DNA of 64,000 nucleotides from Bacteroidaceae bacterium. Lineage in GTDB: Bacteria > Bacteroidota > Bacteroidia > Bacteroidales > Bacteroidaceae. The position numbers were made by a program, and so were the translations under genes. Below, piece by piece: positions 37,603-46,700 of this stretch. Position 1 is the stretch's first letter. Each line of letters begins with the position of its first letter. The notes below the pieces were generated by a model. That model was given only the letters and a program-made list of their open reading frames with translations, was not told the DNA's origin and did not search any database. The stretch covers positions 36,479 to 100,478 of the forward strand of contig JAGCPD010000006.1 in the NCBI GenBank assembly GCA_017645305.1. Direction: 5' to 3'.

Positions 37603-38235
37603 CTACCCGTTCCAGTGTGCAGGGTCCTTGCGCCACTCGTGCAGGACTTCCACTTCGTTCTCGGTAATGTAGCCCGTCTTGACAGCCTGTGCCACCACTG
37701 CCTCGTAGTTGGTAAGCGTGATGAGTTTTACCTTGGCATCGGCAAAAGCCTGCTCTGCAACGGGGAAGCCGTAAGTGTAGCTTGCCACCATGCCCACAAC
37801 CTCGCAACCGTTATTACGGATAGCCTCTACGGCCTTCAGACTGCTGCCGCCCGTGCTGATAAGGTCCTCCACGACAACCACTTTCATGCCCGGCTTCAGC
37901 TCGCCTTCGATGAGGTTTTCCAGTCCGTGGTCCTTTGGTTTGCTGCGAACGTAAACAAAAGGCAGGTTCAGGGCATCGGCCACCAAGGCACCCTGTGCAA
38001 TGGCTCCTGTGGCAACGCCTGCAATGGCATCAACGTCCTGAAAGTTCTCCAGGATGGTGCGTGTGAGCTCTATCTTAACGAAGGAGCGGAGGTCGGTATA
38101 GGAGAGTGTCTTGCGATTGTCGCAATAGAAGGGGCTCTTCCATCCGCTGGCCCATGTAAAGGGGTTTCCCGGCTGCAGCTTGATAGCCTTGACTTTCAGC
38201 AGTTTCTCTGCGAAGATTGATTCCAATGTACTCAT
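37603..38235 (-). CDS. pyrE: Orotate phosphoribosyltransferase
   Basis: A 210-residue enzyme making OMP from orotate and PRPP. Motifs: NPFTWASGWKSPFYCDNR (orotate site), YVRSKPKDHGLENLIEG (flexible catalytic loop) and VVVVEDLISTGGSSLKAV (PRPP-binding motif). The ATG at 38235 is used; the longer frame opens 15 codons earlier without support. A TATCTTTG promoter box lies 43 bp upstream. It heads the pyrE-SRPBCC-argH direction. Confidence 0.96.
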   Translation of the reverse strand: MSTLESIFAEKLLKVKAIKLQPGNPFTWASGWKSPFYCDNRKTLSYTDLRSFVKIELTRTILENFQDVDAIAGVATGAIAQGALVADALNLPFVYVRSKPKDHGLENLIEGELKPGMKVVVVEDLISTGGSSLKAVEAIRNNGCEVVGMVASYTYGFPVAEQAFADAKVKLITLTNYEAVVAQAVKTGYITENEVEVLHEWRKDPAHWNG

Positions 38236-38277
38236 GATTGTATGCTTATTGTTATATAATGTTTGCCTTTCGGGGTG

Positions 38278-38285
38278 CAAAGATA
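38278..38285 (-). promoter_or_regulatory. -7 promoter box for pyrE
   Basis: TATCTTTG on the minus strand, 42 bp upstream of the pyrE ATG. No TTTG at the ideal distance. Confidence 0.5.
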
Positions 38286-38506
38286 CGATAAAAAATGAAA
38301 TATTTAACGAAAACCAAAACGAAAACGAAAACTTTTTTTCTCGGTTCTCGGTTAGCGAGATAATTGTGAATTATAATAAATAGTCAAATGATAAAATCGT
38401 AAATTAATTGGGATTGTTAAAAATGTTAAACAAATAAGTTATAAACTCTCATTATATAGTTTTAAGATTCTCGCTCCGTTAGTTCAGAATCCTGCGTTAA
38501 TATCCC

Positions 38507-38572
38507 CACTTTCGTAAAAGTATATTTCCAGCTCCGTAAAAGTATACTTCCAGCTCCGTAAAAGTATACTTC
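38507..38572. repeat. 22-bp tandem repeat with AAGTATACTT palindrome
   Basis: Two identical 22-bp units (38529-38550 and 38551-38572) and one degenerate unit before them (38507-38528), each with GTAAAAGTATACTTC. The 10-bp palindrome AAGTATACTT sits in both exact units. They lie in the 626-bp gap between the pyrE promoter and the next plus-strand gene. The rest of the gap holds only AT-rich sequence and the promoter box at 38815. Confidence 0.85.
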
Positions 38573-38814
38573 TAGATTTCTGGCACAACTGGTTTCCTCA
38601 CCATCGGCCCGTCCTTTGCTTGGCAAAACCTCCGCTGCTGCCTTTCGTGCCCCCTCTTGCTATTTTCCATGATGCTGCTGGATATGGTTAATTAAGCGTT
38701 AAACAACGCAAAAGGTAAGGACTTTTCCCGGTTCCTGCCAACTTTTTTTGCAGAAAATAGGTGTTTTTTTGTTACTTTTGGCCAGTAGGAAGGCTGTATT
38801 TCCCCAAAACATTA

Positions 38815-38822
38815 TATCTTTG
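38815..38822 (+). promoter_or_regulatory. -7 promoter box for small secreted protein
   Basis: TATCTTTG, 89 bases before the ATG at 38912. No matching -33 element seen. Confidence 0.45.
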
Positions 38823-38911
38823 GGGTGCAAACAAATAAAACATCAGCAGTATGACAGCAAGGACAACAGAACAGTCCATCATAACGATACTGCACAAAAG
38901 CTAACATATTT

Positions 38912-39430
38912 ATGAAAAGTTTATTCTCAGCTCTATTTTTGTCACTCTTGTCTGTTATTGCTAACGCACAGAATGTAAAAGTTGAAACAGATGATTTCAC
39001 GGGAGAGAAAGTAATCACCACTGACTATCTTAAAGTCTATCAGGGCGGAGCAACTGCCGAGAACCAGACCCGCATCAGGTTTCGTCACGAGAATGGAAAG
39101 GACTACATTGAATACCGCATCTTTACCGACGATGCAATATCCTCGTGCAAAGAGGGTCAGACAATACTTATAAAAACAGACGATGGTATTATAGAAACTG
39201 TCAACACAGAAAATACCGTCGCAGAACCCGGTGCATGGTCGGCAAAACCAATTAACGATAATTACGGCATATATATCATCTGTACATTCTCGCCATATGA
39301 CCTGCAAGGAAAGACCATACAAAAGATACGCATCAACCTTACCAGCGGATACACAGACCTGAACATTAAAGCCAAGGACGCTGGTAAGTTTCAGCAGCTG
39401 CTTACGTCTTTTCTTGACGCAAAAAAGTAA
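38912..39430 (+). CDS. Small secreted protein, function unknown
   Basis: A 172-residue protein with signal peptide MKSLFSALFLSLLSVIANAQ. The mature part is beta-rich (NVKVETDDFTGEKVITTDYLKVYQGG, TRIRFRHENGKDYIEYRIFTDDAISSC) and ends with a helix (AGKFQQLLTSFLDAKK). I do not recognise a family or catalytic site. It stands alone: promoter box 89 bp upstream, next gene convergent. Confidence 0.7.
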   Translation: MKSLFSALFLSLLSVIANAQNVKVETDDFTGEKVITTDYLKVYQGGATAENQTRIRFRHENGKDYIEYRIFTDDAISSCKEGQTILIKTDDGIIETVNTENTVAEPGAWSAKPINDNYGIYIICTFSPYDLQGKTIQKIRINLTSGYTDLNIKAKDAGKFQQLLTSFLDAKK

Positions 39431-39508
39431 CTCTGGAAAAAACGGGTGAAGCGCAGCCCGATATATCCCGAGGCTCCGGTATATAATAAAAGGAAAAGGG
39501 AATGTGAT

Positions 39509-40207
39509 TTATTCCTGGTCTTCTGCTCCGTCGGTCTTCTGCTTCAGCTTCTTGAATAGGCCAGCCTTCTTAAGGATAGGGTAGATGTGGCTGGCCAACA
39601 GTCGCCGCGAGCGGTCACTCTCGGAAAAGTATTCGTCGTACAGCTCGTCATGCCCGGCAATCAGTCGTCCCATCAAGCCATCATCTATCATACAGATATC
39701 ATAGTACCCGCGTTTGTCAGCACTGCTTGAGATGATGTAGCACACCTGCTGTGAGACTTGACTGCCGACCGCGGCGGCTGTGCCGATGGCACCGAACATA
39801 GAACCAAATGCGATCTGCCGTTCCATAACGTCTTTACCAATCTTCTTGTTGACAAAAAACACGGTATCCTTTCCCATTGTCATGGCTTGGGCATAGCCTT
39901 TGCCGAAGCGTGTTTTCTGGAATTCCAGATTACGGCAGTTAACGTACAGCCTGCGGCCTTGCTTTACGGCAAAAGCATGATACTTCAGCATATTGTCGGT
40001 TGCCTTGTCGCCCGTGGTCAGTGTAAAGTCATTGCCTCCCACCCAGAACTGGCGGCCCTTGCTATGTTTTTTGCTATATACGGTGTCCAACGGCTCCCAT
40101 CGTCCTGCCATAAAATCCTCATAGGTGTTACAGTAGCGGCATTGGGCGTTGGCAGAGAGTGCCGTCAGCAGAAAAAACACGAAAAAGATATTTCTCTTGT
40201 TCCTCAT
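39509..40207 (-). CDS. Secreted protein, unknown (possibly DUF6563-like)
   Basis: A 232-residue protein with signal peptide MRNKRNIFFVFFLLTALSANAQ. The start of the mature protein, CRYCNTYEDFMAGRWEPLDTVY, resembles an EDF...G.W..LD module I associate with a Bacteroidales family. A hydrophobic Gly/Ala segment in the middle (IAFGSMFGAIGTAAAVGSQV) may enter or span a membrane. The C-terminal region is charged and helical (YPILKKAGLFKKLKQK). Family assignment is uncertain. Promoter box at 40234. Confidence 0.65.
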   Translation of the reverse strand: MRNKRNIFFVFFLLTALSANAQCRYCNTYEDFMAGRWEPLDTVYSKKHSKGRQFWVGGNDFTLTTGDKATDNMLKYHAFAVKQGRRLYVNCRNLEFQKTRFGKGYAQAMTMGKDTVFFVNKKIGKDVMERQIAFGSMFGAIGTAAAVGSQVSQQVCYIISSSADKRGYYDICMIDDGLMGRLIAGHDELYDEYFSESDRSRRLLASHIYPILKKAGLFKKLKQKTDGAEDQE

Positions 40208-40233
40208 AACCTTAATCTTGCGTTTTGTAACTG

Positions 40234-40241
40234 CAAAGGTA
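40234..40241 (-). promoter_or_regulatory. -7 promoter box for gene at 39509-40207
   Basis: TACCTTTG on the minus strand, 26 bp before the ATG at 40207. No clear -33 element. Confidence 0.5.
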
Positions 40242-40279
40242 AGCTTTTTTTTGTATCCATATTCAGCGGCATCATGGAA

Positions 40280-40340
40280 GTTAGTTTTTTTTCACTTTTT
40301 CAACACAATTAACCATTATCAATTATCCATTATCAATTAT
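40280..40340 (+). repeat. 60-bp dispersed repeat, copy A
   Basis: This sequence reappears nearly unchanged in reverse orientation at 43609-43669: a GTTAGT start, a T-run, CACTTTTTCAACACAATTA, then CCATTATCAATTATCC. Only about three substitutions and one short length difference separate the copies. It lies just upstream of the promoter of the gene at 40420. Confidence 0.85.
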
Positions 40341-40346
40341 ATTCTG

Positions 40347-40354
40347 TATTTTTG
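40347..40354 (+). promoter_or_regulatory. -7 promoter box for gene at 40420
   Basis: TATTTTTG directly after repeat copy A, 65 bases before the ATG. No TTTG at the usual spacing. Confidence 0.5.
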
Positions 40355-40419
40355 CACCGGTTTTGCATAATTGCGACTGTCAGTGTGTTACAAATACTAA
40401 CTCAGAAACTTAAAATACT

Positions 40420-42726
40420 ATGATAAAGAAACTTACTCTTTTTCTGATTCTCTGCATTGCGATTGCCCCCTCTGCATCTTATGCACAGGACGAGACGGAA
40501 GACCTTACCGACTATAAGACGGCCTGCCTTGCTGCCATCGACAATATCAGCCTGATAGGCAACAGCTTCTCTATGAATTCGATGATTACGGTAGCGAAAA
40601 CAACGCTCAACCTCTGTCAGACCAAGGACGCTATGCAACGTACCATGACCGCCCTGAGGGCTGGCGTATTAGGGTATCTGCAGACTACCCAGACGTTCCA
40701 GGACGGACAGTCTTTCACGGGACTGGTAGGCAATCACTCTTTCGATACCGGCGACCTTTCACTGTGGTACAGCGTGACGTTCGACCTCAGCCAGGTTGGG
40801 CTTTCCGACATTGTGAGTGCCATGAGCGGGGGTGACGTGAGCGGGCTGGTCAATGCCGTTTCACTGAACGAATGGAACGAGGACACCAAGGCCGTAGAGA
40901 ATACGGGAGCCGCTGCCATCCAGGGCGGCGACAAGAAGTTCTACCTGAACAGCAGCCAGTTGATGATGCAGCCCATACTGGGTCTTAAAGCCGGCATATA
41001 CAGTTTCAGCGGCCAGGTAGCCTGCAATCCGGGATTACTGCGCATGAACAAGGTACACCTCAACGCACTGGTGGTTTCGGGAAGCGCCGTACAGGAGATT
41101 CTGGGAGATATCATCGGGGACAATGCCAACTGGGAGGAAATCTTCAATAATCTGGACTTGACGCAGTACATGGGCACCTTCCTGGAAAGCGGCAAGCTAT
41201 ACACAGAATCGGCCACCTGCCAGGGGCTCAGTACCTTCTCCGACGGTGAACTGCGGTTCATCATCGACGAGGGGGACATCGTCATCATCGGCATCAACGC
41301 AGGCATGATACCGTTTGTGGGGACAGAGACGTTCCGTGCTGACAACCTGCAGCTTACGGGCCTCAAGGCAGCCGACCAAATCCTGACTCCTGCCAAGGCC
41401 GACCTGGCAGCAGCACTGGAGGGGCTCTCGGAAATAGAGGCTAACTACAATGCCGAACTGGAGGAGGGCAGCGCACAGCCTGCCTTCTCGTATGACAGGA
41501 CGCTCACCGAGAATTACAACCAGGCCTACCGCACGGCAATGGAGAAATATACAGATGACAAGCTGACAGACATCCTCAGCAAAGACAACCTGAGCAATCC
41601 CGACGGCATAGATGCTGCCGTCAAGAATCATTACAGCAAGGACATACAGACCCTGAACAATGCGAAGGAGGCATTTGACCGTAAGGCTTTCATTGTTCCC
41701 AAGAAGGATGAGTCGTTCAACATTGTGATGAAGGATGACTGGATAAGCCTTCTCTCCCCTAAATGGACGGGCAATGCCGTTACCCTTGACGGGGACATGA
41801 CCCTTCGTTTCAGTCACCAGCCCGGCCAGACGCTGTTTACCCTTGCCTTTGGTTTCGAAAGGGTTTCCGACGAATACGCTAACCTGCTTCATGCCTTTGT
41901 AGATGACAGTCGCAACAAGTATTACCTTGCAGAAACGGACAGCGGCCTTATCCTTACGACGGACTCGTCCCAGGCCGTCACCATTACTGCCGTGCCTTCA
42001 TACACTGAAGAGGGAGAAATCCATCTGATGGCTGGCGACATGTACCTGGGGACTTCCTCTTCCGATAACACCCTTATCACCACAGGCGAGGGAACGCTGC
42101 TGCGCCCCGTCCGTACGGGGTTGTCGGTTGTTCCCGCCTCGGAAATGGAAATCACCGTCTCCGTTCCTGCCGGTCAGGATGCCGGAACGCTGATTCTTCC
42201 GTTCGATGCCGAACTTCCCGAAGGCGTCTGTGCCTATGCTGCCACCGGCATAGAGACGATGGGCAACGGGGAACAGGCCGTTGCATATCTGGCACACAGT
42301 GCATCGTCCGTTGTCAGGGCCAATATACCATATATTATTATGGCAGCCCAGGGCGACTACACTTTCTGCGGCGTACCACATGCCGTTCAGCCTTCCTATG
42401 CTGAGGGTCCCCTCGTTGGCAGATACACGCCTTACACCACACAGGGCAATGACGAATATACATTAACTGCCGGGGACGGCCTCTGTATGTTCTGCCGGAC
42501 GGACGGACAGCCTGTTGCAGAAAACGAGTGTTACCTGAAGTGCGACGCTCCCGCCGACACCATCTATGTCAGTCAGGCTGATGCCGCCACAGGAATATGC
42601 CTCAACAGTCCAACCGCACTCCGTGACGAAAGGGGTTGCACCTATGACCTTTCCGGTCGGCAGATTAACTCTCAACAGCAGAAAGGCATCATCATCAGGA
42701 ACGGTAAGAAGATGATGGTCAGATAA
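40420..42726 (+). CDS. Large secreted protein with C-terminal YDLSGR tail, unknown function
   Basis: A 768-residue protein with signal peptide MIKKLTLFLILCIAIAPSASYAQ. A helical N-terminal segment (about 25-100) leads to a beta-sandwich resembling carbohydrate-binding modules (GNHSFDTGDLSLWYSVTFDLS...YLNSSQLMMQPILGLKAGIYSFSGQVACN), then a helical spacer (about 325-430) and a second beta-rich half. The last 30 residues, YDLSGRQINSQQQKGIIIRNGKK, match the tail motif of the GH115 protein. There is no enzyme motif. A glycan-binding or surface role is inference. It lies between the two copies of a 60-bp inverted repeat. Confidence 0.75.
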   Translation: MIKKLTLFLILCIAIAPSASYAQDETEDLTDYKTACLAAIDNISLIGNSFSMNSMITVAKTTLNLCQTKDAMQRTMTALRAGVLGYLQTTQTFQDGQSFTGLVGNHSFDTGDLSLWYSVTFDLSQVGLSDIVSAMSGGDVSGLVNAVSLNEWNEDTKAVENTGAAAIQGGDKKFYLNSSQLMMQPILGLKAGIYSFSGQVACNPGLLRMNKVHLNALVVSGSAVQEILGDIIGDNANWEEIFNNLDLTQYMGTFLESGKLYTESATCQGLSTFSDGELRFIIDEGDIVIIGINAGMIPFVGTETFRADNLQLTGLKAADQILTPAKADLAAALEGLSEIEANYNAELEEGSAQPAFSYDRTLTENYNQAYRTAMEKYTDDKLTDILSKDNLSNPDGIDAAVKNHYSKDIQTLNNAKEAFDRKAFIVPKKDESFNIVMKDDWISLLSPKWTGNAVTLDGDMTLRFSHQPGQTLFTLAFGFERVSDEYANLLHAFVDDSRNKYYLAETDSGLILTTDSSQAVTITAVPSYTEEGEIHLMAGDMYLGTSSSDNTLITTGEGTLLRPVRTGLSVVPASEMEITVSVPAGQDAGTLILPFDAELPEGVCAYAATGIETMGNGEQAVAYLAHSASSVVRANIPYIIMAAQGDYTFCGVPHAVQPSYAEGPLVGRYTPYTTQGNDEYTLTAGDGLCMFCRTDGQPVAENECYLKCDAPADTIYVSQADAATGICLNSPTALRDERGCTYDLSGRQINSQQQKGIIIRNGKKMMVR

Positions 42727-42804
42727 CGTAAACCTAAGAACAGGGGAAAGGAACAGCGGCTTGGCAAGTTTCCGCACGATAGCAGGAAACCGTATTCTGC
42801 CAGC

Positions 42805-43335
42805 TCAATAAGTAAATTCATCCTTGAGGAAGAAGAGCAGCGCGATGCGGTAGGGCGAAGTTCCGTCCGTAGTTGTGAAAAGACTGCCGGTACGGGAATC
42901 GTAGATTTGCGGTTTCCTGAACAGAATCTTGCGTACTGATTCGCGTATCCAGAAGGTGGAGTCGGGGTTGAGGTGCATCCCCGCCTTGTCAAAGATAGGC
43001 AGCAGCTTCGGGTTCTCGCGGATAATAGCCAGCGCCTCCTTCAGGTCGCTAAGAGCGGGGAAGCGGTAGCTGAAATATGACTTGCCGGTAACCAGTTCGT
43101 CCCTGTCGTCCTTGCAGAAGGGTTCGCCGCCTACCATCATGATGTCCTGGGGCGAGGTCTTCCCGAGCACTTTTATCAGGATGCCGCGCTTCCCTTCGTC
43201 TGCCGGTCGGATGCAGATGAAACGCGAACCGTAGAAATGCTTGTAAAAGGTTTTGCCGCTGGTCTTGAGGGTTGTAGATGTCCATGGGAAACTAACCTCT
43301 TCGCCAATTTTCCAGTTGTTTTCGTTCTGTTCCAT
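42805..43335 (-). CDS. Cytosolic hypothetical protein
   Basis: A 176-residue protein without signal peptide or membrane segment. It contains EVSFPWTSTTLKTSGKTFYKHFYGSRFICIRPADEGKRGILIKVLG, then a helical stretch (FPALSDLKEALAIIRENPKLLPIFDKAG) and YDSRTGSLFTTTDGTSPYRIALLFFL. I do not recognise it. It starts 55 bp downstream of a 6S-like RNA candidate on the same strand, and could be read through from it. Confidence 0.65.
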   Translation of the reverse strand: MEQNENNWKIGEEVSFPWTSTTLKTSGKTFYKHFYGSRFICIRPADEGKRGILIKVLGKTSPQDIMMVGGEPFCKDDRDELVTGKSYFSYRFPALSDLKEALAIIRENPKLLPIFDKAGMHLNPDSTFWIRESVRKILFRKPQIYDSRTGSLFTTTDGTSPYRIALLFFLKDEFTY

Positions 43336-43389
43336 ATTGTTCGCGTTTTTGTTATTTGTTCTTCCTGTACTTCTTATTAAGGCTAACAG

Positions 43390-43587
43390 TCTTTAAAAGA
43401 AAAGTGCAGCTCTCCCATACTCCTCACAGGTCTGCTACAACCTCTAATATCCTATGGTGGAAACTGCACTTGAAAGGTGCAGCTCCAATGGATATTAGTT
43501 TTTGCTCTTTAATCTCTTTTCCGAGGTAGCAGTTCGTGAGGAGATTGAGCAAATTGGTTTTGGAAGAAGGCATTTCGGCCTCAAATC
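43390..43587 (-). ncRNA. Structured RNA candidate, 6S-like
   Basis: On the minus strand the region folds as one long rod. GCTC (43547-43550) pairs with GAGC (43409-43412), and CTCCTCAC (43536-43543) with GTGAGGAG (43420-43427). CTGCTA (43527-43532) pairs with TAGCAG (43432-43437). An A-rich 5' bubble of about 24 nt follows (43499-43522). The terminal hairpin has CTAATATCC/GGATATTAG (43444-43452 with 43490-43498) and an inner CTGCAC/GTGCAG. A TATCTTTG promoter box lies at 43593-43600 and a T-rich stretch follows the closing stem. Size (about 200 nt) and rod-bubble-hairpin layout resemble 6S RNA; this identity is inference. It could instead be the leader of the gene at 42805-43335. Confidence 0.45.
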
Positions 43588-43592
43588 CGGTG

Positions 43593-43600
43593 CAAAGATA
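43593..43600 (-). promoter_or_regulatory. -7 promoter box for the structured RNA
   Basis: TATCTTTG on the minus strand, just before the predicted 5' end of the rod-shaped RNA. No TTTG at standard spacing. Confidence 0.45.
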
Positions 43601-43608
43601 GTCAATAT

Positions 43609-43669
43609 AATTGAAAAATGGATAATTGATAATGGATAATTGTGTTGAAAAAGTGAAAAAACACTAACT
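43609..43669 (-). repeat. 60-bp dispersed repeat, copy B (inverted)
   Basis: Near-identical reverse copy of 40280-40340. Its outer end merges into the TAACTTTG promoter box (43665-43672) of the barrel gene at 43747. Confidence 0.85.
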
Positions 43670-43672
43670 TTG
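43665..43672 (+). promoter_or_regulatory. -7 promoter box for outer-membrane barrel gene
   Basis: TAACTTTG, 74 bases before the ATG at 43747. TTG at 43645-43647 is 17 bases upstream, shorter than usual. Part of the box overlaps the dispersed repeat copy B. Confidence 0.55.
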
Positions 43673-43746
43673 CGCCCAGTTTGATTAAACCAAATAGTTT
43701 AGGGCTTGTCTTAGTTTTCGTAAACATTATATATAGATTATTATTG

Positions 43747-46700
43747 ATGAAACGATTCTTAGTATATTTTGTGATGGCTCTTCTCTGCCCCGTGATGGTA
43801 CTGGCGCAGAAGGTAACGGTAAGCGGATTGATTATGGACGGTTCCAATAACGAGCCTTTGGTAGGAGCCACAGTGGTGTTGCTTCAGCCTAAGGACAGTA
43901 CGCAGGCTTCCGGAGCCTTGTCGGGAGTGGACGGCAAGTTCACCCTGCCGGCTGTAAAGCCAGGGAGCTATATCATGCGGATATCGTATGTGGGCTATCT
44001 GTCGCAACATAAGAACCTGACCCTGGGCAAAGGCAACAAGACCGTGAACGTGGGTACTTTCACGCTGCAAGAGGACAGCAAGGTGCTGAGCGAGGCAGAA
44101 GTGGTGGCAAAACTTGCCCAGGTGGAGATGAAGGCGGACACCTTTGTCTATAATGCCGATGCATTCCGTCTGCCGGAAGGCTCCGTCCTGGAGGAATTGG
44201 TAAAGAAGCTGCCCGGCGCAGAGGTTGATGACGAGGGCAATATCAAGATTAACGGAAAAAGTGTCTCGAAGATTATGGTGGAGGGAAAGGAATACTTTCA
44301 GAACGATACCAAGATGGCAATGAAGAACCTGCCCACCAAGATGGTGAAGAAACTGAAGGCTTACGAGCGCAAGAGCGACTATAGCAGGATTACCGGCATA
44401 GACGACGGAGAGGAGGAGACCGTGCTCGACCTTACCGTACAGAAAGGTATGAAGGAGGGATGGGTAGTGAACGCAGACCTTGCCTACGGAACCCCGACAG
44501 GCTCCAACACAGCGCAGGGCGTTACCTCTAATACCGCTTCCATTCCAAGTGACCTTTATTCGTTGAAGCTGAACGTCAACCGTTTTCTGGACCATTCTCA
44601 GTTCTCCGTCATAGCCAGCAGGAACAACATTAACGATGCAGGCTTTCCCGGCGGCGGTCGTGGCTGGGGCGGCTGGGGTGGCGGCGGCGGCATCACCACC
44701 AGCACAATGGTAGGCGTTAACTTCGCTTGGGAGAATGGGAAACCCGACTATTCGGCAGGCCTTTTTAAACTGGGTGGCAATGTGCGCTATTCCCAGCGTA
44801 ACAGCGTGTCTGACTCACACTCCAACAACGAGACCTTCCTCTCAGATACGCAAAGTACCTTCTCTAACAGCAGGAATCACAGCAAGAACAACAACTACAA
44901 CCTGAATGCCAACTTCCGTTTGGAGTGGATGCCGGATTCGCTGACCAATATCCTGTTCCGTCCCAACTTCTCTTATTCAAAAAGTGACAATTTCGGCAAC
45001 AGCGTCAGCGCAACATTTAACAGCAGTCCGTATGAGGCAGGCTTGGTTGACCCGCTGGAGCAATATGAGACATTGGTGAATAGGGAAACGGGGCTGTCGG
45101 ATATTGTGGTGAACCATAATGAACGCTATAGCTTTGGAGACTCAAAAAGCACCAACGTGGACGCAGAACTGCAGGTGAACCGTCAATTGTACAAGCAAGG
45201 ACGTAACCTGACACTGAACATCGGCGGTGAATACCAGACCAGCGAAAGCAATTCGTACAGCCGCTCTTTGGTCAGATATTTCCAGGAATCAGCGCGTCAG
45301 CCCTTGACGGCCACCTACCAGAATACCTTCGCTCCCTCTACCACTTATCGTTACCAGGGACGAATCAGCTACAGCGAACCCTTGCTGGCAGGAGGAAACC
45401 TGCGGTTAAGCTACCAGTTGCAGCGCCGGTTCCAGGACCGTGACCGCACCATGATGACACAGAGCACCCTGGCCGACGATATCCAGAAAGCACTTACAGA
45501 TTATGGTGAGCTGACCAAGATAACAGCCTATAACCTATACACGGGACAGGTGGAACTGCAAGACGGAAGTATCCGCAACCTGAGCGAGTATGGCATTGAC
45601 CTGCAGAACCTGACCAAGGATATGGAGAACAGCCAGTATGCCACATACAAAGAGTTGAACCACAGTGCTAACCTGATGTACCGCTATACTGCCAAGTTTG
45701 ACAACCAGCAGGAACTTCGCTTCAATGCCGGTGTGAGCTACCAGCCGCAGAACACCCACATGGACTACCAGAAGGGCAGCATAGACACCACCATCGTGAG
45801 AACAACCCAGAACTGGGCACCACGTATTGACATACGCTGGAAAATCAACAACAGCAGCCAGTTGCGCTTACGCTACTTTGGCCGCATGAACCAGCCTTCC
45901 ATGACGAACCTGATAGAAACGGTTGACAGCAGCGACCCCCTGAACATCAGCACGGGTAATGCAGGTCTGAAGAGTTCGTGGACAGATAACTTCAACCTCT
46001 TCTATAACGGTTACAACACCGAGCATCAGCGCGGATGGTCAACTAACTTCCAAGGTAACATTAACAGAAGAACCATTTCGTCCAGTACCATTTACGATGA
46101 AATGACGGGTGCCCGATACAGCCGCCCCATGAACATAGACGGTAACTGGAACATCGGCACGTGGGTAATGTTCAATACTGCCATCGACAAGAAAAAGATG
46201 TGGAACTTCTCTACGAATACCAACATAGACTATAGTCACAACGTAGGATATATCAGCAGTAACATTGACGAAAATGCCCGTAAGTTCCTGACAAGCGGAA
46301 TCAATGGTGGTGTGGATATGGACGGACTGTTCCGTTATGCTGATGAAAACAATCTGCTGCAGCAGTCAAAAACCAAGACCTTGAACCTGCGTGAGACCAT
46401 TCGCCTAAATGTTCGTGGCGAGATTGGTGCCAGCGGCAGTTATGAAATAGGAGTGAATGGAAGTGGTGCATACAGGCATGACAGGAACTCCATTCAGAGC
46501 AATGCCAACTTGGACACTTGGAGTTTTAACTACGGAGGAAACATTATTCTTAACTTTCCTTGGGGAATGGCTCTCAGTACCGACCTCAGCGAGCAGTGCC
46601 GCCGGGGTTACGAGGATGCAAGCATGAACACCAACGAGCTGATATGGAATGCACAGCTTAGCCAAAGTTTCTTAAAAGGAAAGGCGGCTACCATAAGTGT

